This document shows, piece after piece, positions 20,929 to 29,812 of a stretch of DNA of 64,000 nucleotides. The DNA is from Pseudobdellovibrio exovorus JSS. GTDB lineage: Bacteria > Bdellovibrionota > Bdellovibrionia > Bdellovibrionales > Bdellovibrionaceae. Every line of letters begins with the position of its first letter. Position 1 is the stretch's first letter. The DNA lies in the NCBI RefSeq assembly GCF_000348725.1, contig NC_020813.1, positions 744,001 to 808,000 of the forward strand. Direction: 5' to 3'. A program made the position numbers and the translations under genes. The notes under the pieces are model-generated. The model searched no databases. It was not told the DNA's origin and saw nothing but the letters and a program-made list of their open reading frames with translations.

Positions 20929-22193
20929 GATGGAACTTTATATTTTTCTGTTTCAGATCCAGAAACAGCTGCGGCAATAACTAAATCTCCGCTGACATTA
21001 ATTGTGGTGCGGCACATATCTAAAAGTCGATCCACACCTAAAATAATACCGATGCTCTCTGGCGGGATGCCAACTGTTTGTAGCAGGATCATCATCGGTG
21101 GTAATGATCCCCCTGGAACACCTGCTGTTCCGATTCCAGCTAGTATAGAAATAAGAACGACTGTGACCTGCTGTCCAAGGCTCAGGTCGATCCCGTAGAC
21201 TTGCGCTAAGAAAAGCACGGTGACGCCTTCAAATAAGGCTGTTCCATTTTGGTTGGCGGTAGAGCCTATGGTCAGTACGAATCTTGAGATGTGTGGAGGA
21301 AGCTTTAAAGATTTCTCTGCGACCTCTAGCGTTTTTGGCAGGGTGGCATTCGATGAAGCTGTAGAAAAAGCGTAAAGGAAAACGTCACGACATTTATGAA
21401 CAAATTCAATAGGGCTAATCTTCGAAAATATCTTAAGAATTAAAGAGTACACGATGGTTTGTTGTAGAAGGAGCCCTAAAACAACGACAAAAACATAGAA
21501 CAGAAGGGATTTGAAAATACTAAATCCAAATGTATAAGCTGAGTTAAAAACAAGTGCGAAGACAGCATAAGGAGCCAGCTTCATAGCAAATTCAACCATC
21601 TTCATACAGGCTGCTAATATCTTTTCAAAGAAATCGATCAGGATATTTTTTTCACCAGTCGGTGTAGATAAGCTGATGCCCATCGCAAATAGCAGCGCAA
21701 ATACCATCAAGGCGATGATTTCTCCATCTAGAGCTCGAGCGGCAGAGTCGACAGGATTCTTCGTGAAAAGGTCGACAATGATTTGCTGAATAGGTTTTGC
21801 GCTCAGCATATTCTCTTTCAGTTTAGAAAGAGTTCCTGCATTTTGAGAAATCAGATCTGTATCAATAGTTAAACCGGCACCTGGCTTGAATAAGTTCACG
21901 AGGGTGATACCAATTAAAACAGAAGCGGCACTTGTGACAAAAGTGAAGAAGATGGTTTTACCCGCAACTTTTCCTAGGCCCCGTGCTTGACCTAATTCAT
22001 TTACCCCCAGAACAAGAGCCGAAAAAATTAACGGAACTACGACCATAAAGATCATTCTTAAGAAAATTTGTCCGATTGGATTCAGAACGTAAACATTGAA
22101 GCTATTGATAAAAGCTAAGTTAGTATCGTGCAGAGCAAGGCCAGCTGCTCCACCTAAAAGAAGACCGAGTATCAATTTGGTATGTTGATTCAT
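20913..22193 (-). CDS. dicarboxylate/amino acid:cation symporter (DAACS family)
   Basis: 426-residue inner-membrane transporter. Signature parts are the Ser-rich SSNATLPKTLEVAE hairpin, IGSTANQNGTALFEGVTVLF (the NMDGT-like substrate and sodium site, here NQNGT), GTAGVPGGSLPPMM, and DRLLDMCRTTINVSGD. These match the GltP/DctA group, moving glutamate, aspartate or C4-dicarboxylates with sodium or protons. The exact substrate is open. Single-gene unit with start at 22193. Confidence 0.92.
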   Translation of the reverse strand: MNQHTKLILGLLLGGAAGLALHDTNLAFINSFNVYVLNPIGQIFLRMIFMVVVPLIFSALVLGVNELGQARGLGKVAGKTIFFTFVTSAASVLIGITLVNLFKPGAGLTIDTDLISQNAGTLSKLKENMLSAKPIQQIIVDLFTKNPVDSAARALDGEIIALMVFALLFAMGISLSTPTGEKNILIDFFEKILAACMKMVEFAMKLAPYAVFALVFNSAYTFGFSIFKSLLFYVFVVVLGLLLQQTIVYSLILKIFSKISPIEFVHKCRDVFLYAFSTASSNATLPKTLEVAEKSLKLPPHISRFVLTIGSTANQNGTALFEGVTVLFLAQVYGIDLSLGQQVTVVLISILAGIGTAGVPGGSLPPMMILLQTVGIPPESIGIILGVDRLLDMCRTTINVSGDLVIAAAVSGSETEKYKVPSDSLS

Positions 22194-22360
22194 TAATTTA
22201 CCCCTCTGCTAGCATTATTTTGAATACATCAATGTTTATAGTTAAACAGAGCACTTATATTTATGAAGATCAAAGATTTTATGAGGGAATTTTGTCTGAG
22301 GATAAGCAGAGGACTATGAAATAGGTTGAAATAACAGATGACTTAATAAAACATAGAAAT

Positions 22361-23116
22361 ATGAGTCTTGATTCATTGATACAGAAAACTCCTCGTCCAG
22401 TCTTAATTGGTGTTATTTTAATCGTGGCCCTGGCATTCTTTATTTATAATGAGCCACTTAAGGATGAGTGTGGAATTCAAGGCGATAAATTCAAAAAAAA
22501 TACAGCAGGTCTTCTGACAGCGACACGAGTGAACAAAAAAATACAGTATCAAAAGATACTTTATTCCAGTGTGCGGTGTAAAAAAGGAAACTCGATTGGT
22601 TCCTGTTCAGAGTATCTTGAACACTTGCGCCTTCTAGTGCGCGAGCTGAAAAGTGTAAGCCCGAAATGTCAGGAGCCTTTAATTAAAGATCATCCGAGCT
22701 TGGCAGCCCAGATGACACAAGCGTTACAGATTGTTCCGCTAGTCGCATGGGGAGAAGCACCTCCGAAAGGACTAGCTGAGCGCGCGGGGTGGTTGAACGA
22801 AGCCCATTTGCGTAGCTTCTGCTATATCAAGGATGCATTTATCCGATTAGTTGGTATAGAGAGCTTTGAAAAAATCAGAGATGGTGTCTATCTAGAGTAT
22901 CCCGGTGAGTGGCCTGAAAACTTTGATGTGAATAAAATTATTCCTACGCCAACTGCAAAAAAAACCGAGCAAGATGACGAGATCGATTTAAATCGTATCA
23001 TTGATCAAAATCGCCCTCGTGCTTATAAGTCAGCTGCCAATCCTACAGGTGCCTTTACTAAAGATGAAGTTTATGAAAGAAGTTTGTACTCTATACGCTG
23101 TGATTTATACATGTAG
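22361..23116 (+). CDS. membrane-anchored protein of unknown function
   Basis: 251 residues with one N-terminal membrane helix (about 13-30) and a probable periplasmic remainder containing eight Cys, some paired in sequence (ECGIQG, RCKKG, SCSEY, KCQE). A charged linker (about 205-235) is followed by a short C-terminal segment. No family recognised. No good ribosome site is obvious before the ATG. Confidence 0.6.
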   Translation: MSLDSLIQKTPRPVLIGVILIVALAFFIYNEPLKDECGIQGDKFKKNTAGLLTATRVNKKIQYQKILYSSVRCKKGNSIGSCSEYLEHLRLLVRELKSVSPKCQEPLIKDHPSLAAQMTQALQIVPLVAWGEAPPKGLAERAGWLNEAHLRSFCYIKDAFIRLVGIESFEKIRDGVYLEYPGEWPENFDVNKIIPTPTAKKTEQDDEIDLNRIIDQNRPRAYKSAANPTGAFTKDEVYERSLYSIRCDLYM

Positions 23117-23120
23117 CTGA

Positions 23121-23354
23121 TCAGATAGATATGAGATGCAGGCTCTGCCAACGCATTCTTCCATCCAAATGTTGAATGCGCCCGACGAAGCAAAAGTCGG
23201 GCTCGCTAAGATTTTCGATTTTGTAAACTAATCCTCGAGCTTTTGATACGCACCAGTCTTCTGGACAAAGTCCATACTGAGCTAAGTCCGCAGTCAGAGA
23301 GTTGATGCATTTGAGCTCGCGTGTTTTGTGTGTTTGACCATATAAAAAATTCAT
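23121..23354 (-). CDS. small protein of unknown function
   Basis: 77 residues, with four Cys. The start is supported by GAGGGGG about six bases before the ATG. It lies convergent to the 251-residue protein, five bases from its stop. No homology recognised; kept as a gene because of the ribosome site. Confidence 0.5.
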   Translation of the reverse strand: MNFLYGQTHKTRELKCINSLTADLAQYGLCPEDWCVSKARGLVYKIENLSEPDFCFVGRIQHLDGRMRWQSLHLISI

Positions 23355-23499
23355 AAAAGTTCCCCCTCATTGTGTCTTTCTTGAGTGCGCTTCAATGCAA
23401 CGCTGGTGCCTAGGGTAGAGGAATTCATTGAGCTTTAAATTGCTTTTTATAAGAAACTGTCTTGAAATTAAGAATGAAATTATCAAATCGGAGATTTTT

Positions 23500-23889
23500 A
23501 TGTTGAGCTATCGCAGTCAGTTCTTAGTTTTGTTGGGATGGATATTTATAGTTACAGCTCTTTTTAAAGTTATTCCTGAGAAGCAGGTAGCTGCTGTGAT
23601 TGCAGGGATTGGTTTTTTGTTGTGGCCGACATTGTTCTTGGTGAACGAGTTTAAAAAAAGTACGTTGAATCGTGTTCATGCAGGTCTTCTATTATTATTT
23701 TTAGTGTGCTCGGCATTACCAGTATTCTTTTTAAGAGTGCTCAACTGGGGTGTTGATTTCAATACACTCAGTTTCTTAGGTATATCGGGGCCTGTGATTC
23801 ACAAATTTTCGAACTATTTCTATCTGATGATGATGGCCTCGGCTTTGTACTTTTGGTTTCAAGATCGAAAAAGCAAACAGAATAAATAG
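23500..23889 (+). CDS. small integral membrane protein, unknown function
   Basis: 129 residues from the ATG that follows CGGAG; a longer frame from 23428 lacks a ribosome site and its extension is not hydrophobic. Four membrane helices fill the chain, and the C-terminus is basic (DRKSKQNK). No family recognised. Confidence 0.65.
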   Translation: MLSYRSQFLVLLGWIFIVTALFKVIPEKQVAAVIAGIGFLLWPTLFLVNEFKKSTLNRVHAGLLLLFLVCSALPVFFLRVLNWGVDFNTLSFLGISGPVIHKFSNYFYLMMMASALYFWFQDRKSKQNK

Positions 23890-23916
23890 TTTGGAGTCAA
23901 AGAGGGCTGTAGAAAC

Positions 23917-23943
23917 AAAAAAAGCCGACTTTTCAGTCGGCTT
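23917..23943 (-). terminator. terminator of rpsR
   Basis: On the minus strand AAGCCGACT, loop GAAA, AGTCGGCTT is followed by a T run. It sits just after the rpsR stop. Confidence 0.85.
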
Positions 23944-23985
23944 ACTGTAGGAACAACAATTTAAATAATACTATATGATCTCAGA

Positions 23986-24282
23986 CTAAACTTCAAATGG
24001 AACTGGACTAATCAGTTCTGGGCGTGGAGCTGTATCATAAGCATCAGTACCAGACGGAAGTAGGGCTAAGTTACGAGCCTTTTTAACCGCTGCAGAAACT
24101 TTCTTTTGCTGAGCTAAGCTAAGCTTAGAAATACGAGCTGGAGTGATCTTACCTGCATCACTAACAAAGCGAGCTAATGAAGCTGGATCTTTGTAGTCGA
24201 AGTTATGGTCGCCTGAGTACTCTGTTCTGTACTTGCTGCGAACGTTTTTCTTGTTATTTTCACGACCGTTTTCTTTTTCCAT
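23986..24282 (-). CDS. rpsR: 30S ribosomal protein S18
   Basis: 98 residues. The core FDYKDPASLARFVSDAGKI and PARISKLSLAQQKKVSAAVK is diagnostic of S18, which binds the 30S platform beside S6. The N-terminal 25 residues are a charged extension and the C-terminus extends about 15 residues beyond the common end. It is alone, without rpsF or rplI, and divergent from rpmB. Confidence 0.95.
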   Translation of the reverse strand: MEKENGRENNKKNVRSKYRTEYSGDHNFDYKDPASLARFVSDAGKITPARISKLSLAQQKKVSAAVKKARNLALLPSGTDAYDTAPRPELISPVPFEV

Positions 24283-24367
24283 TCTAAACCTCTTGCCAAT
24301 TGAAGAATAAATGTAATATACCAGAAAGCTCGAATTTGGAAGTTATTTTTATTAGGAGATGTAAAAT

Positions 24368-24664
24368 ATGAGTCGTTGTGAATTAACAGGTAAAAGCCCA
24401 GTAGTAAAAAACTTGGTGAGCCACTCAAATATCAAAACTAAAAGCACGGCGATGCCAAATGTTCAAAGAAAACGCATATTTAGCCGTACTTTAAACGGAA
24501 TGGTGAGACTTTATGTAGCAACTAGCGCTATCCGTGATATGGAGCACTCTGGTGGATTTGATAAATTTATCTTAAACCAAGATGATAAAGTGCTTTCTAA
24601 AAGAGCAATGGAAGTTAAAACTAAAATCCGCCGTAAAATGAACAAATCGGCTAAGAAAGCGTAA
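24368..24664 (+). CDS. rpmB: 50S ribosomal protein L28
   Basis: 98 residues. MSRCELTGKSPVVKNLVSHSN and the VQRKRIFSRTLNGMVRLYVAT segment match L28. AGGAG precedes the start by nine bases. The L24-like gene follows after 12 bases, so the two are co-transcribed. Confidence 0.95.
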   Translation: MSRCELTGKSPVVKNLVSHSNIKTKSTAMPNVQRKRIFSRTLNGMVRLYVATSAIRDMEHSGGFDKFILNQDDKVLSKRAMEVKTKIRRKMNKSAKKA

Positions 24665-24676
24665 TTGGGAGCAGTT

Positions 24677-24934
24677 ATGAGTTTAAAAATTAGAAAAGGC
24701 GACACAGTTCAAGTAATCTCTGGCGCTGACAAAGGTAAAAAAGGTTCTGTTTTAGAAGTTAAACCTTCTGCTATGAAAATCAAAATTCAAGGTGTGAAAG
24801 TTCAAACTCATTACGATAAAAAAGACGGCTTACTTAAAAAAGAGGGTTTCATTGACTACTCTAATGTTAAGTTAGTTGAAACAGCTGCTAAAGAAAAAAA
24901 AGCGACTAAGAAATCTGCTGCTAAATCTAAGTAG
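24677..24934 (+). CDS. rplX: 50S ribosomal protein L24-like KOW-domain protein
   Basis: 85 residues from the ATG after GGGAG. The KOW motif (KGDTVQVISGADKGKKGSVLEV, about residues 6-27) and the later GFIDYSNVKLV fit L24, an early assembly protein of the large subunit. Bacterial L24 is usually over 100 residues and in the spc operon; this one ends in a Lys/Ala tail and pairs with rpmB instead. It may be the only L24 or a shorter paralogue; the rest of the genome would decide. Confidence 0.8.
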   Translation: MSLKIRKGDTVQVISGADKGKKGSVLEVKPSAMKIKIQGVKVQTHYDKKDGLLKKEGFIDYSNVKLVETAAKEKKATKKSAAKSK

Positions 24935-25001
24935 TATTTCTTTAGACTAGTCTAAGATTAGTCGAGTCCTTCCAGCTGAGCTGAAAAGTACTAGAAAAAT
25001 T

Positions 25002-25046
25002 AAAAAGGCCATTTGAAAATAAAGCATGATTTCAAATGGCCTTTTT
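25002..25046 (+). terminator. terminator of rpmB-rplX, overlapping the next start codon
   Basis: A perfect 16-bp stem (AAAAAGGCCATTTGAA with TTCAAATGGCCTTTTT) and a 14-base loop, followed by CTTTTTG. The ATG of the next gene (25026) lies in the loop and its first codons form the right arm. Confidence 0.85.
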
Positions 25047-25373
25047 CTTTTTGTACTCGCTGTAAGTTTCATGATCTATTCGCCACGCTCTGTGGCACAA
25101 GAGGCAGCTCCACAGGTAGATGTTGCGGCTGAAGTTTCAGATATTTTCTATATTTGCAAACGTGACAAACTCACTCGTTGGTTAAGAGCCTATAAATTAG
25201 ATAATGGAAAATGTCATACTCAGTATTCTAAAGAAGGGTATTTACAAATCATCAGTTCTGCGACGTATTTTACTAGCTGTGAGGGCGTTTTGCACAGTGT
25301 TCAAAAGAATCTAGAAGAGGGTGGATTTAAATGTTCTCCTTCTGCGAAGTACTCAGTTATTGAATTGGATTAA
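25026..25373 (+). CDS. small exported protein of unknown function
   Basis: 115 residues. The first 24 residues form a signal peptide (cut after SVA), which supports this start even though it lies inside the terminator loop and has no clear ribosome site outside the stem. The mature part has four Cys (ICKRD, KCHTQ, SCEGV, KCSPS), likely two disulphides. No family recognised. The amidase gene starts six bases downstream. Confidence 0.6.
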   Translation: MISNGLFLFVLAVSFMIYSPRSVAQEAAPQVDVAAEVSDIFYICKRDKLTRWLRAYKLDNGKCHTQYSKEGYLQIISSATYFTSCEGVLHSVQKNLEEGGFKCSPSAKYSVIELD

Positions 25374-25379
25374 AAGACA

Positions 25380-26189
25380 ATGAAGATTGGCATTGCGCAG
25401 CTTAATAGCAATGATGATGTCCGCTCTAACTTCGAACAGATCAAGCAAATCATATTAAGCTCTGAAAAAGAAAAGCCCGAGATTATTTTCTTTCCCGAGA
25501 ACTCACTTTTTTTTCGCATATCCAATGATAAAAATTTAGAAGCTATTTCTTTAGAAGACCAAGTGATCGTTGATTTACAAGTACTTTGCGCTAAACAACA
25601 GGTAGCTATACATCTGACAACGGCAGTAAAAGAAAATGGCAAGGTCTATAACGCCACAATCTTCATCGATAAGAATGGTGTAGCGAAAACTGTATATAAA
25701 AAAATTCATCTATTTGATATTGAGCTACAAGATCAGAAGCCTATTCGAGAATCTGATGTTTTTGCTGGTGGCAGTGAAACCAGTACAATTCAAGTGGCCG
25801 ATTTTAAGATTGGTAATTCTATATGTTACGATGTCCGTTTTGCAGAGCTTTACTCAAAGTATGCTAAGCAAGATGTGGATTTAATCGTGATCCCAGCAGC
25901 TTTTCTAGTGAAAACCGGAATGGTTCATTGGGATGTCTTATTACGTGCTCGGGCTATTGAGTCCCAGTGTTATGTGGTGGCTCCGGCACAGGCCGGAGAG
26001 CACCAATCCAGCTTAGGGCCATGGAAGCGGGAAACTTATGGACACTCTATGCTCGTCAGCCCTTGGGGGGAAACCTTGGCTCTTAAGCCTGATGGGGTTG
26101 GTATTATCTATGCGGAATTAGATCTGAATTTAATACGCAATGTACGTAAACAAATTCCTATGAAAAACCATAGAAGAATTGATTTCTGA
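25380..26189 (+). CDS. nitrilase-superfamily (carbon-nitrogen) amidohydrolase
   Basis: 269 residues. The three catalytic residues of the family are visible: Glu in FFPENSLF (about residue 40), Lys in YKKIHLFD (about 105), and Cys in GNSICYDVRF (about 145). The family splits amide or nitrile C-N bonds; the RFAELY and LLRARAIESQCYVVAPAQ segments are like Nit2 omega-amidase and deaminated-glutathione amidase enzymes. The true substrate is not shown by the sequence. Confidence 0.9.
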   Translation: MKIGIAQLNSNDDVRSNFEQIKQIILSSEKEKPEIIFFPENSLFFRISNDKNLEAISLEDQVIVDLQVLCAKQQVAIHLTTAVKENGKVYNATIFIDKNGVAKTVYKKIHLFDIELQDQKPIRESDVFAGGSETSTIQVADFKIGNSICYDVRFAELYSKYAKQDVDLIVIPAAFLVKTGMVHWDVLLRARAIESQCYVVAPAQAGEHQSSLGPWKRETYGHSMLVSPWGETLALKPDGVGIIYAELDLNLIRNVRKQIPMKNHRRIDF

Positions 26190-26222
26190 GCGTTTTTCTC
26201 ACATATTGTAAGTGAAAACTAT

Positions 26223-26435
26223 ATGAAAATAACAAAGCTTGTTTTAGTTATCTGCCTGTTTTCTTGTTCCGTATTGGCTAATGAAGAGTCGGCCTATGCG
26301 GAAATAGCGCGCTTGCGTCAATATGTTGGTGGTGAGGATGAGGGAGATTTAAAAGTTCAACCACTTTTAAATCAAGCTTCTCAGGCCAAAAAGAAAAAGC
26401 AGCAACCTGCTAGCGAATCTAACGAAGGTTTTTAA
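26223..26435 (+). CDS. small exported protein of unknown function
   Basis: 70 residues with a signal peptide (cut after VLA, about residue 19). The mature chain is short and charged, with a KKKKQQ run, and is probably unstructured. It ends 15 bases before the ETF oxidoreductase gene. No family recognised. Confidence 0.55.
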   Translation: MKITKLVLVICLFSCSVLANEESAYAEIARLRQYVGGEDEGDLKVQPLLNQASQAKKKKQQPASESNEGF

Positions 26436-26449
26436 TAGGAAGTCAAACC

Positions 26450-28180
26450 ATGCAAATCAATGATTCTCTGCCTGAGGGAGTTACTCGGGATACAATGGAA
26501 GTGGATGTACTGATCGTAGGTGGCGGTGCCGCGGGACTTTCTTGCGCATATAAAATTGCCTCTCAAATCGAACAGCACAATCAGCAAATCGCTGAAGGTA
26601 AAATTACCGGAGAGCCAATTCCAGAACAGATGATTGTGGTTATTGAAAAAGGTTCGGAAATTGGTGCCCACAGTTTTTCAGGAGCGGTATTAAATCCAAA
26701 AGCTTTAGAAGAGCTTATTCCAAATTACAAAGAGTTAGAATGCCCTTTGGATTCTGAAGTCAAAAAAGATGCGGTTTATTATCTTTCAGGGAAATCGAGT
26801 TTTAAATTACCTGTGACACCTCCGCCATTTCATAATGTTGGTAACTACATTGTATCACTCTCTAAATTTAATCGTTGGTTAGCGACTCAGTGTGAAGCTA
26901 AAGGGATTAATATTTTCCCTGGGTTTGCGGCTGTTGAGGCTCTTTATGAAGGTGATCGTATCGTAGGAGTTCGTACTGGCGATAAAGGCCGTGATAAAGA
27001 AGGAAACCCAAAAGCAAACTTTGAACCGGGGTTAATCTTAAAAGCTAAAACGACAGTGTTTGCAGAAGGGACTCGCGGCAGTTTATTCAAACAGGTTTCT
27101 AAGAAGTTAAATTTACGCCAAGGTAAAAATGCAGAAGCTTTTGAAGAGGGTGTAAAAGAAATTATTCAAATGCCAGCGGGAACTGTTGAAGCGGGTGAAG
27201 TGATTCACACGATGGGTTACCCACTGAATAAATCTATTGGTGGAACATTCTTATATACAATCCCAGGGGATAAAATCATTTTGGGGATTGTGGCGTATTT
27301 AGATTCTAAGGACCCGTTATTGGATCCACATCGTGAATTGCAAAAGTTGAAAACTCATCCTTTTATCGCTGAAAAAATTAAGGGCGGTAAAGTATTAGCC
27401 TATGGGGGGAAAACACTTCCTGCCGGCGGTTGGTATTCAATGCCAAAGCTTTTTGGTGATGGTTTCATGGTTTGCGGCGACTCGGCGAGTATGGTGGATG
27501 TCCAGAAGCTAAAAGGCATCCATTTAGCAATGAAGTCCGGTATGCTAGCGGCAGAAACTGCCTTTGAAGCCATTTTAAAGCAAGACTCATCAGCAGAAAT
27601 CCTGAAGGGTTATGAAGCTCGTGTACATGACAGTTATGTTAAAAGTGAGCTGTATCGTGTTCGTAACTTCCACCAGACACTGTCAAAAGGCTTTGTCGCT
27701 TCGTTGCCTTTGATTGCGCTACAAGAGATTACAGGTGGACGTGGGCTATTTGACGGCATGAAGTCCCATGAAGATGCTAAAACCACATTAACAGTGAATG
27801 AAGTATGGGGAAGTGAGGGATTACAGGCTCCTGAAAATAAACTTCCAGCCAGCGATGGCGAGCTTATGTTTGATAAGCTAGGGAGTGTTTATTTGACGGG
27901 GACGACCCATGATGAGGACTCGCCAAACCATTTATTGTTGCAGAATCCAGATGTTTGCCGCACTGTTTGTGAGCCGCAATATAAGTCACCATGTAATCAT
28001 TTCTGCCCTGCCAGTGTATACGAGATGGTTCCATCCAAAGTGGAATCAGGGAAGTATGATTTACAAATTAATTATACGAACTGTATTCACTGCAAAACTT
28101 GTGATATCAAGTGTCCGTTCGAGAACATAGATTGGACTGTGCCCGAAGGTGGCGGCGGTCCGAAATATATCGATACTTAA
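26450..28180 (+). CDS. electron transfer flavoprotein-ubiquinone oxidoreductase
   Basis: 576 residues, typical length. It takes electrons from reduced ETF (fatty acid and amino acid oxidation) and passes them to quinone at the inner membrane. The FAD-binding GGGAAGLSCAYK motif is near residues 24-35, VIEKGSEIGAHSFSGAVLNP is a family signature, and the C-terminal [4Fe-4S] cluster ligands are in CIHCKTCDIKCP (about 545-556). AGGAAG precedes the start. Its partners ETF alpha and beta are not in the window. Confidence 0.96.
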   Translation: MQINDSLPEGVTRDTMEVDVLIVGGGAAGLSCAYKIASQIEQHNQQIAEGKITGEPIPEQMIVVIEKGSEIGAHSFSGAVLNPKALEELIPNYKELECPLDSEVKKDAVYYLSGKSSFKLPVTPPPFHNVGNYIVSLSKFNRWLATQCEAKGINIFPGFAAVEALYEGDRIVGVRTGDKGRDKEGNPKANFEPGLILKAKTTVFAEGTRGSLFKQVSKKLNLRQGKNAEAFEEGVKEIIQMPAGTVEAGEVIHTMGYPLNKSIGGTFLYTIPGDKIILGIVAYLDSKDPLLDPHRELQKLKTHPFIAEKIKGGKVLAYGGKTLPAGGWYSMPKLFGDGFMVCGDSASMVDVQKLKGIHLAMKSGMLAAETAFEAILKQDSSAEILKGYEARVHDSYVKSELYRVRNFHQTLSKGFVASLPLIALQEITGGRGLFDGMKSHEDAKTTLTVNEVWGSEGLQAPENKLPASDGELMFDKLGSVYLTGTTHDEDSPNHLLLQNPDVCRTVCEPQYKSPCNHFCPASVYEMVPSKVESGKYDLQINYTNCIHCKTCDIKCPFENIDWTVPEGGGGPKYIDT

Positions 28181-28190
28181 TAAAACAAAT

Positions 28191-28212
28191 AAGAGGGCTT
28201 TTAGGCCCTCTT
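28191..28212 (+). terminator. hairpin after the ETF oxidoreductase gene
   Basis: AAGAGGGC, loop TTTTAG, GCCCTCTT: a perfect 8-bp stem 10 bases after the stop. The T run is short, so termination may be weak. Confidence 0.55.
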
Positions 28213-28240
28213 CTGACAACTGAATAGAATGTAGGAAACT

Positions 28241-29422
28241 ATGGCTCACTTTTACGCCTCTTGCCCTAAGGGTTTATCGGATCTTGTTGAAAAAGAACTT
28301 CAGTCTTTTGGACTTAAAACATGGGAGAAATCTTCGGGTGGGGTGATGTTTGAGTCAAACTGGGCTGGCTGTTACAAAGCCAACTTAAACTCAAGATATG
28401 CCAGTCGTATTTTGAAGCCGCTATTAGATTTTCCTGCATATCAAAATGATGAGCTCTATCATAATATTCGCAAACATGATTTCACTAAGTACATAAAACC
28501 GACACAAACTATTTCTGTAGATGTTGTTGTTAAGGAATGTAAACTGCACGATCAACGATTCGTAGCGATGAAGATTAAAGATGCTATCGTAGACCAGTTT
28601 CGTGAAAAGTTTGGTGTTCGCCCAGATGTGAATACAGAAAAGCCAGATTTACGCATTCATGTTAGAGGTGTTAAGAATCAATTTGCAGTGTCACTGGATA
28701 CATCTGGGGACTCGCTCTTCATGCGTGGCTATCGTTTAAAAACAGGTGAAGCTCCTTTGAAAGAAAACTTAGCTGCGGGCTTAATTGGTCTGACAGATTG
28801 GGATAAGAAAACTCCTATCGTGGATTTATTTGCTGGATCAGGAACTATTCTGATTGAAGCGGCTATGATGGCGTTGAACGTGGCGCCAGGTTTACAAAGA
28901 AAACGCTTTGGTTTTATGAGTCTTTTAGATTTCGATGAGCAAGCATGGGAACAGACGATTCAAGAGGCGATCGAGTCGGAAAAAGAAGAGTTAGATTTTC
29001 AGTTCTATGGTTACGATATTGATAAAAAAGTTTTGGATATTGCAAAACGCAATGCCAAAAGTGCTGGGGTAGCTGAGTATATCGTTTTAAAAAATACACC
29101 GGTTTCAGTGGCGTTACCACCTGAAGAAAAGTGCCTCGTGATTTGTAACCCTCCGTATGGTTCCCGTATCGGTGACGAAGATAATTTAAAAGACGTCTAT
29201 CGTGATTTAGGATTTACTTTGAAACACCGTTTTACAGGTAATGAAGCTTGGATTTTGTCTGGTAATAAAGATTTGCTGCAAGAGATGAAATTAAAATCGA
29301 CACGCAGACACTTTGTTTACAATGGCAACATCGAATGTCGTTTTTTGAAATACGAAATGTATGAAGGCAGCCATCGTAAACCTAAAGATGCACTGCCTTC
29401 AGTTACTAAATTACAGGATTAA
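28241..29422 (+). CDS. THUMP-domain class I RNA methyltransferase (RlmL/YpsC-like)
   Basis: 393 residues. An N-terminal ferredoxin-like and THUMP region (to about 160; CPKGLSDLVEKEL and the VSLDTSGDSLFMRGYR segment) precedes a Rossmann methyltransferase with PIVDLFAGSGTILIEAA (SAM motif) and catalytic NPPYGSRI near residue 303. This layout is that of the N-terminal half of E. coli RlmL, which makes m2G in 23S rRNA, and of YpsC. The exact rRNA target is inferred. Confidence 0.9.
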   Translation: MAHFYASCPKGLSDLVEKELQSFGLKTWEKSSGGVMFESNWAGCYKANLNSRYASRILKPLLDFPAYQNDELYHNIRKHDFTKYIKPTQTISVDVVVKECKLHDQRFVAMKIKDAIVDQFREKFGVRPDVNTEKPDLRIHVRGVKNQFAVSLDTSGDSLFMRGYRLKTGEAPLKENLAAGLIGLTDWDKKTPIVDLFAGSGTILIEAAMMALNVAPGLQRKRFGFMSLLDFDEQAWEQTIQEAIESEKEELDFQFYGYDIDKKVLDIAKRNAKSAGVAEYIVLKNTPVSVALPPEEKCLVICNPPYGSRIGDEDNLKDVYRDLGFTLKHRFTGNEAWILSGNKDLLQEMKLKSTRRHFVYNGNIECRFLKYEMYEGSHRKPKDALPSVTKLQD

Positions 29423-29428
29423 GAAAAA

Positions 29429-29800
29429 TTAAACTGTGAAGGGCTTGATGACGGCAAGATAGCTAGCTACTAAGAAGATAGCTATTAAGCCGCCATAAAG
29501 AAGTCCGCCAATGTTCGCTTTTCTTTTAATAAGAGCGATAGCACCGCCAAGAATAAACCAGATAATCAGTTTACCATAGATCCAAGTCGGCATTGATTGA
29601 GCCATTCCTAGGCGAGCCATTAAACCGAATCCACCTACAAGCGCTAATAGTAAACCGACGCCATGAGAAGCAAAAACCAACATTTTAGTTTTACCAACAA
29701 GTGCGCCGCCAGACATTTTAATCGTCAGCAGACCAACTAGGCCTGTAAAAACAAGGATGACTCCTGTTAGATGCATAATCTTGTAAAATTCGTAAGACAT
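29429..29800 (-). CDS. small integral membrane protein, unknown function
   Basis: 123 residues, four hydrophobic helices, Gly-rich. The opening EFYKIMHLTGVILVFTGLVG resembles small proteins of the SirB2/cytochrome-like four-helix type, but I cannot assign it. Start supported by AGGAG before the ATG. It lies 12 bases after lpxD on the same strand, so the two are probably one transcript, and converges with the methyltransferase gene with six bases between stops. Confidence 0.65.
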   Translation of the reverse strand: MSYEFYKIMHLTGVILVFTGLVGLLTIKMSGGALVGKTKMLVFASHGVGLLLALVGGFGLMARLGMAQSMPTWIYGKLIIWFILGGAIALIKRKANIGGLLYGGLIAIFLVASYLAVIKPFTV

Positions 29801-29812
29801 AGTAACTCCTTT

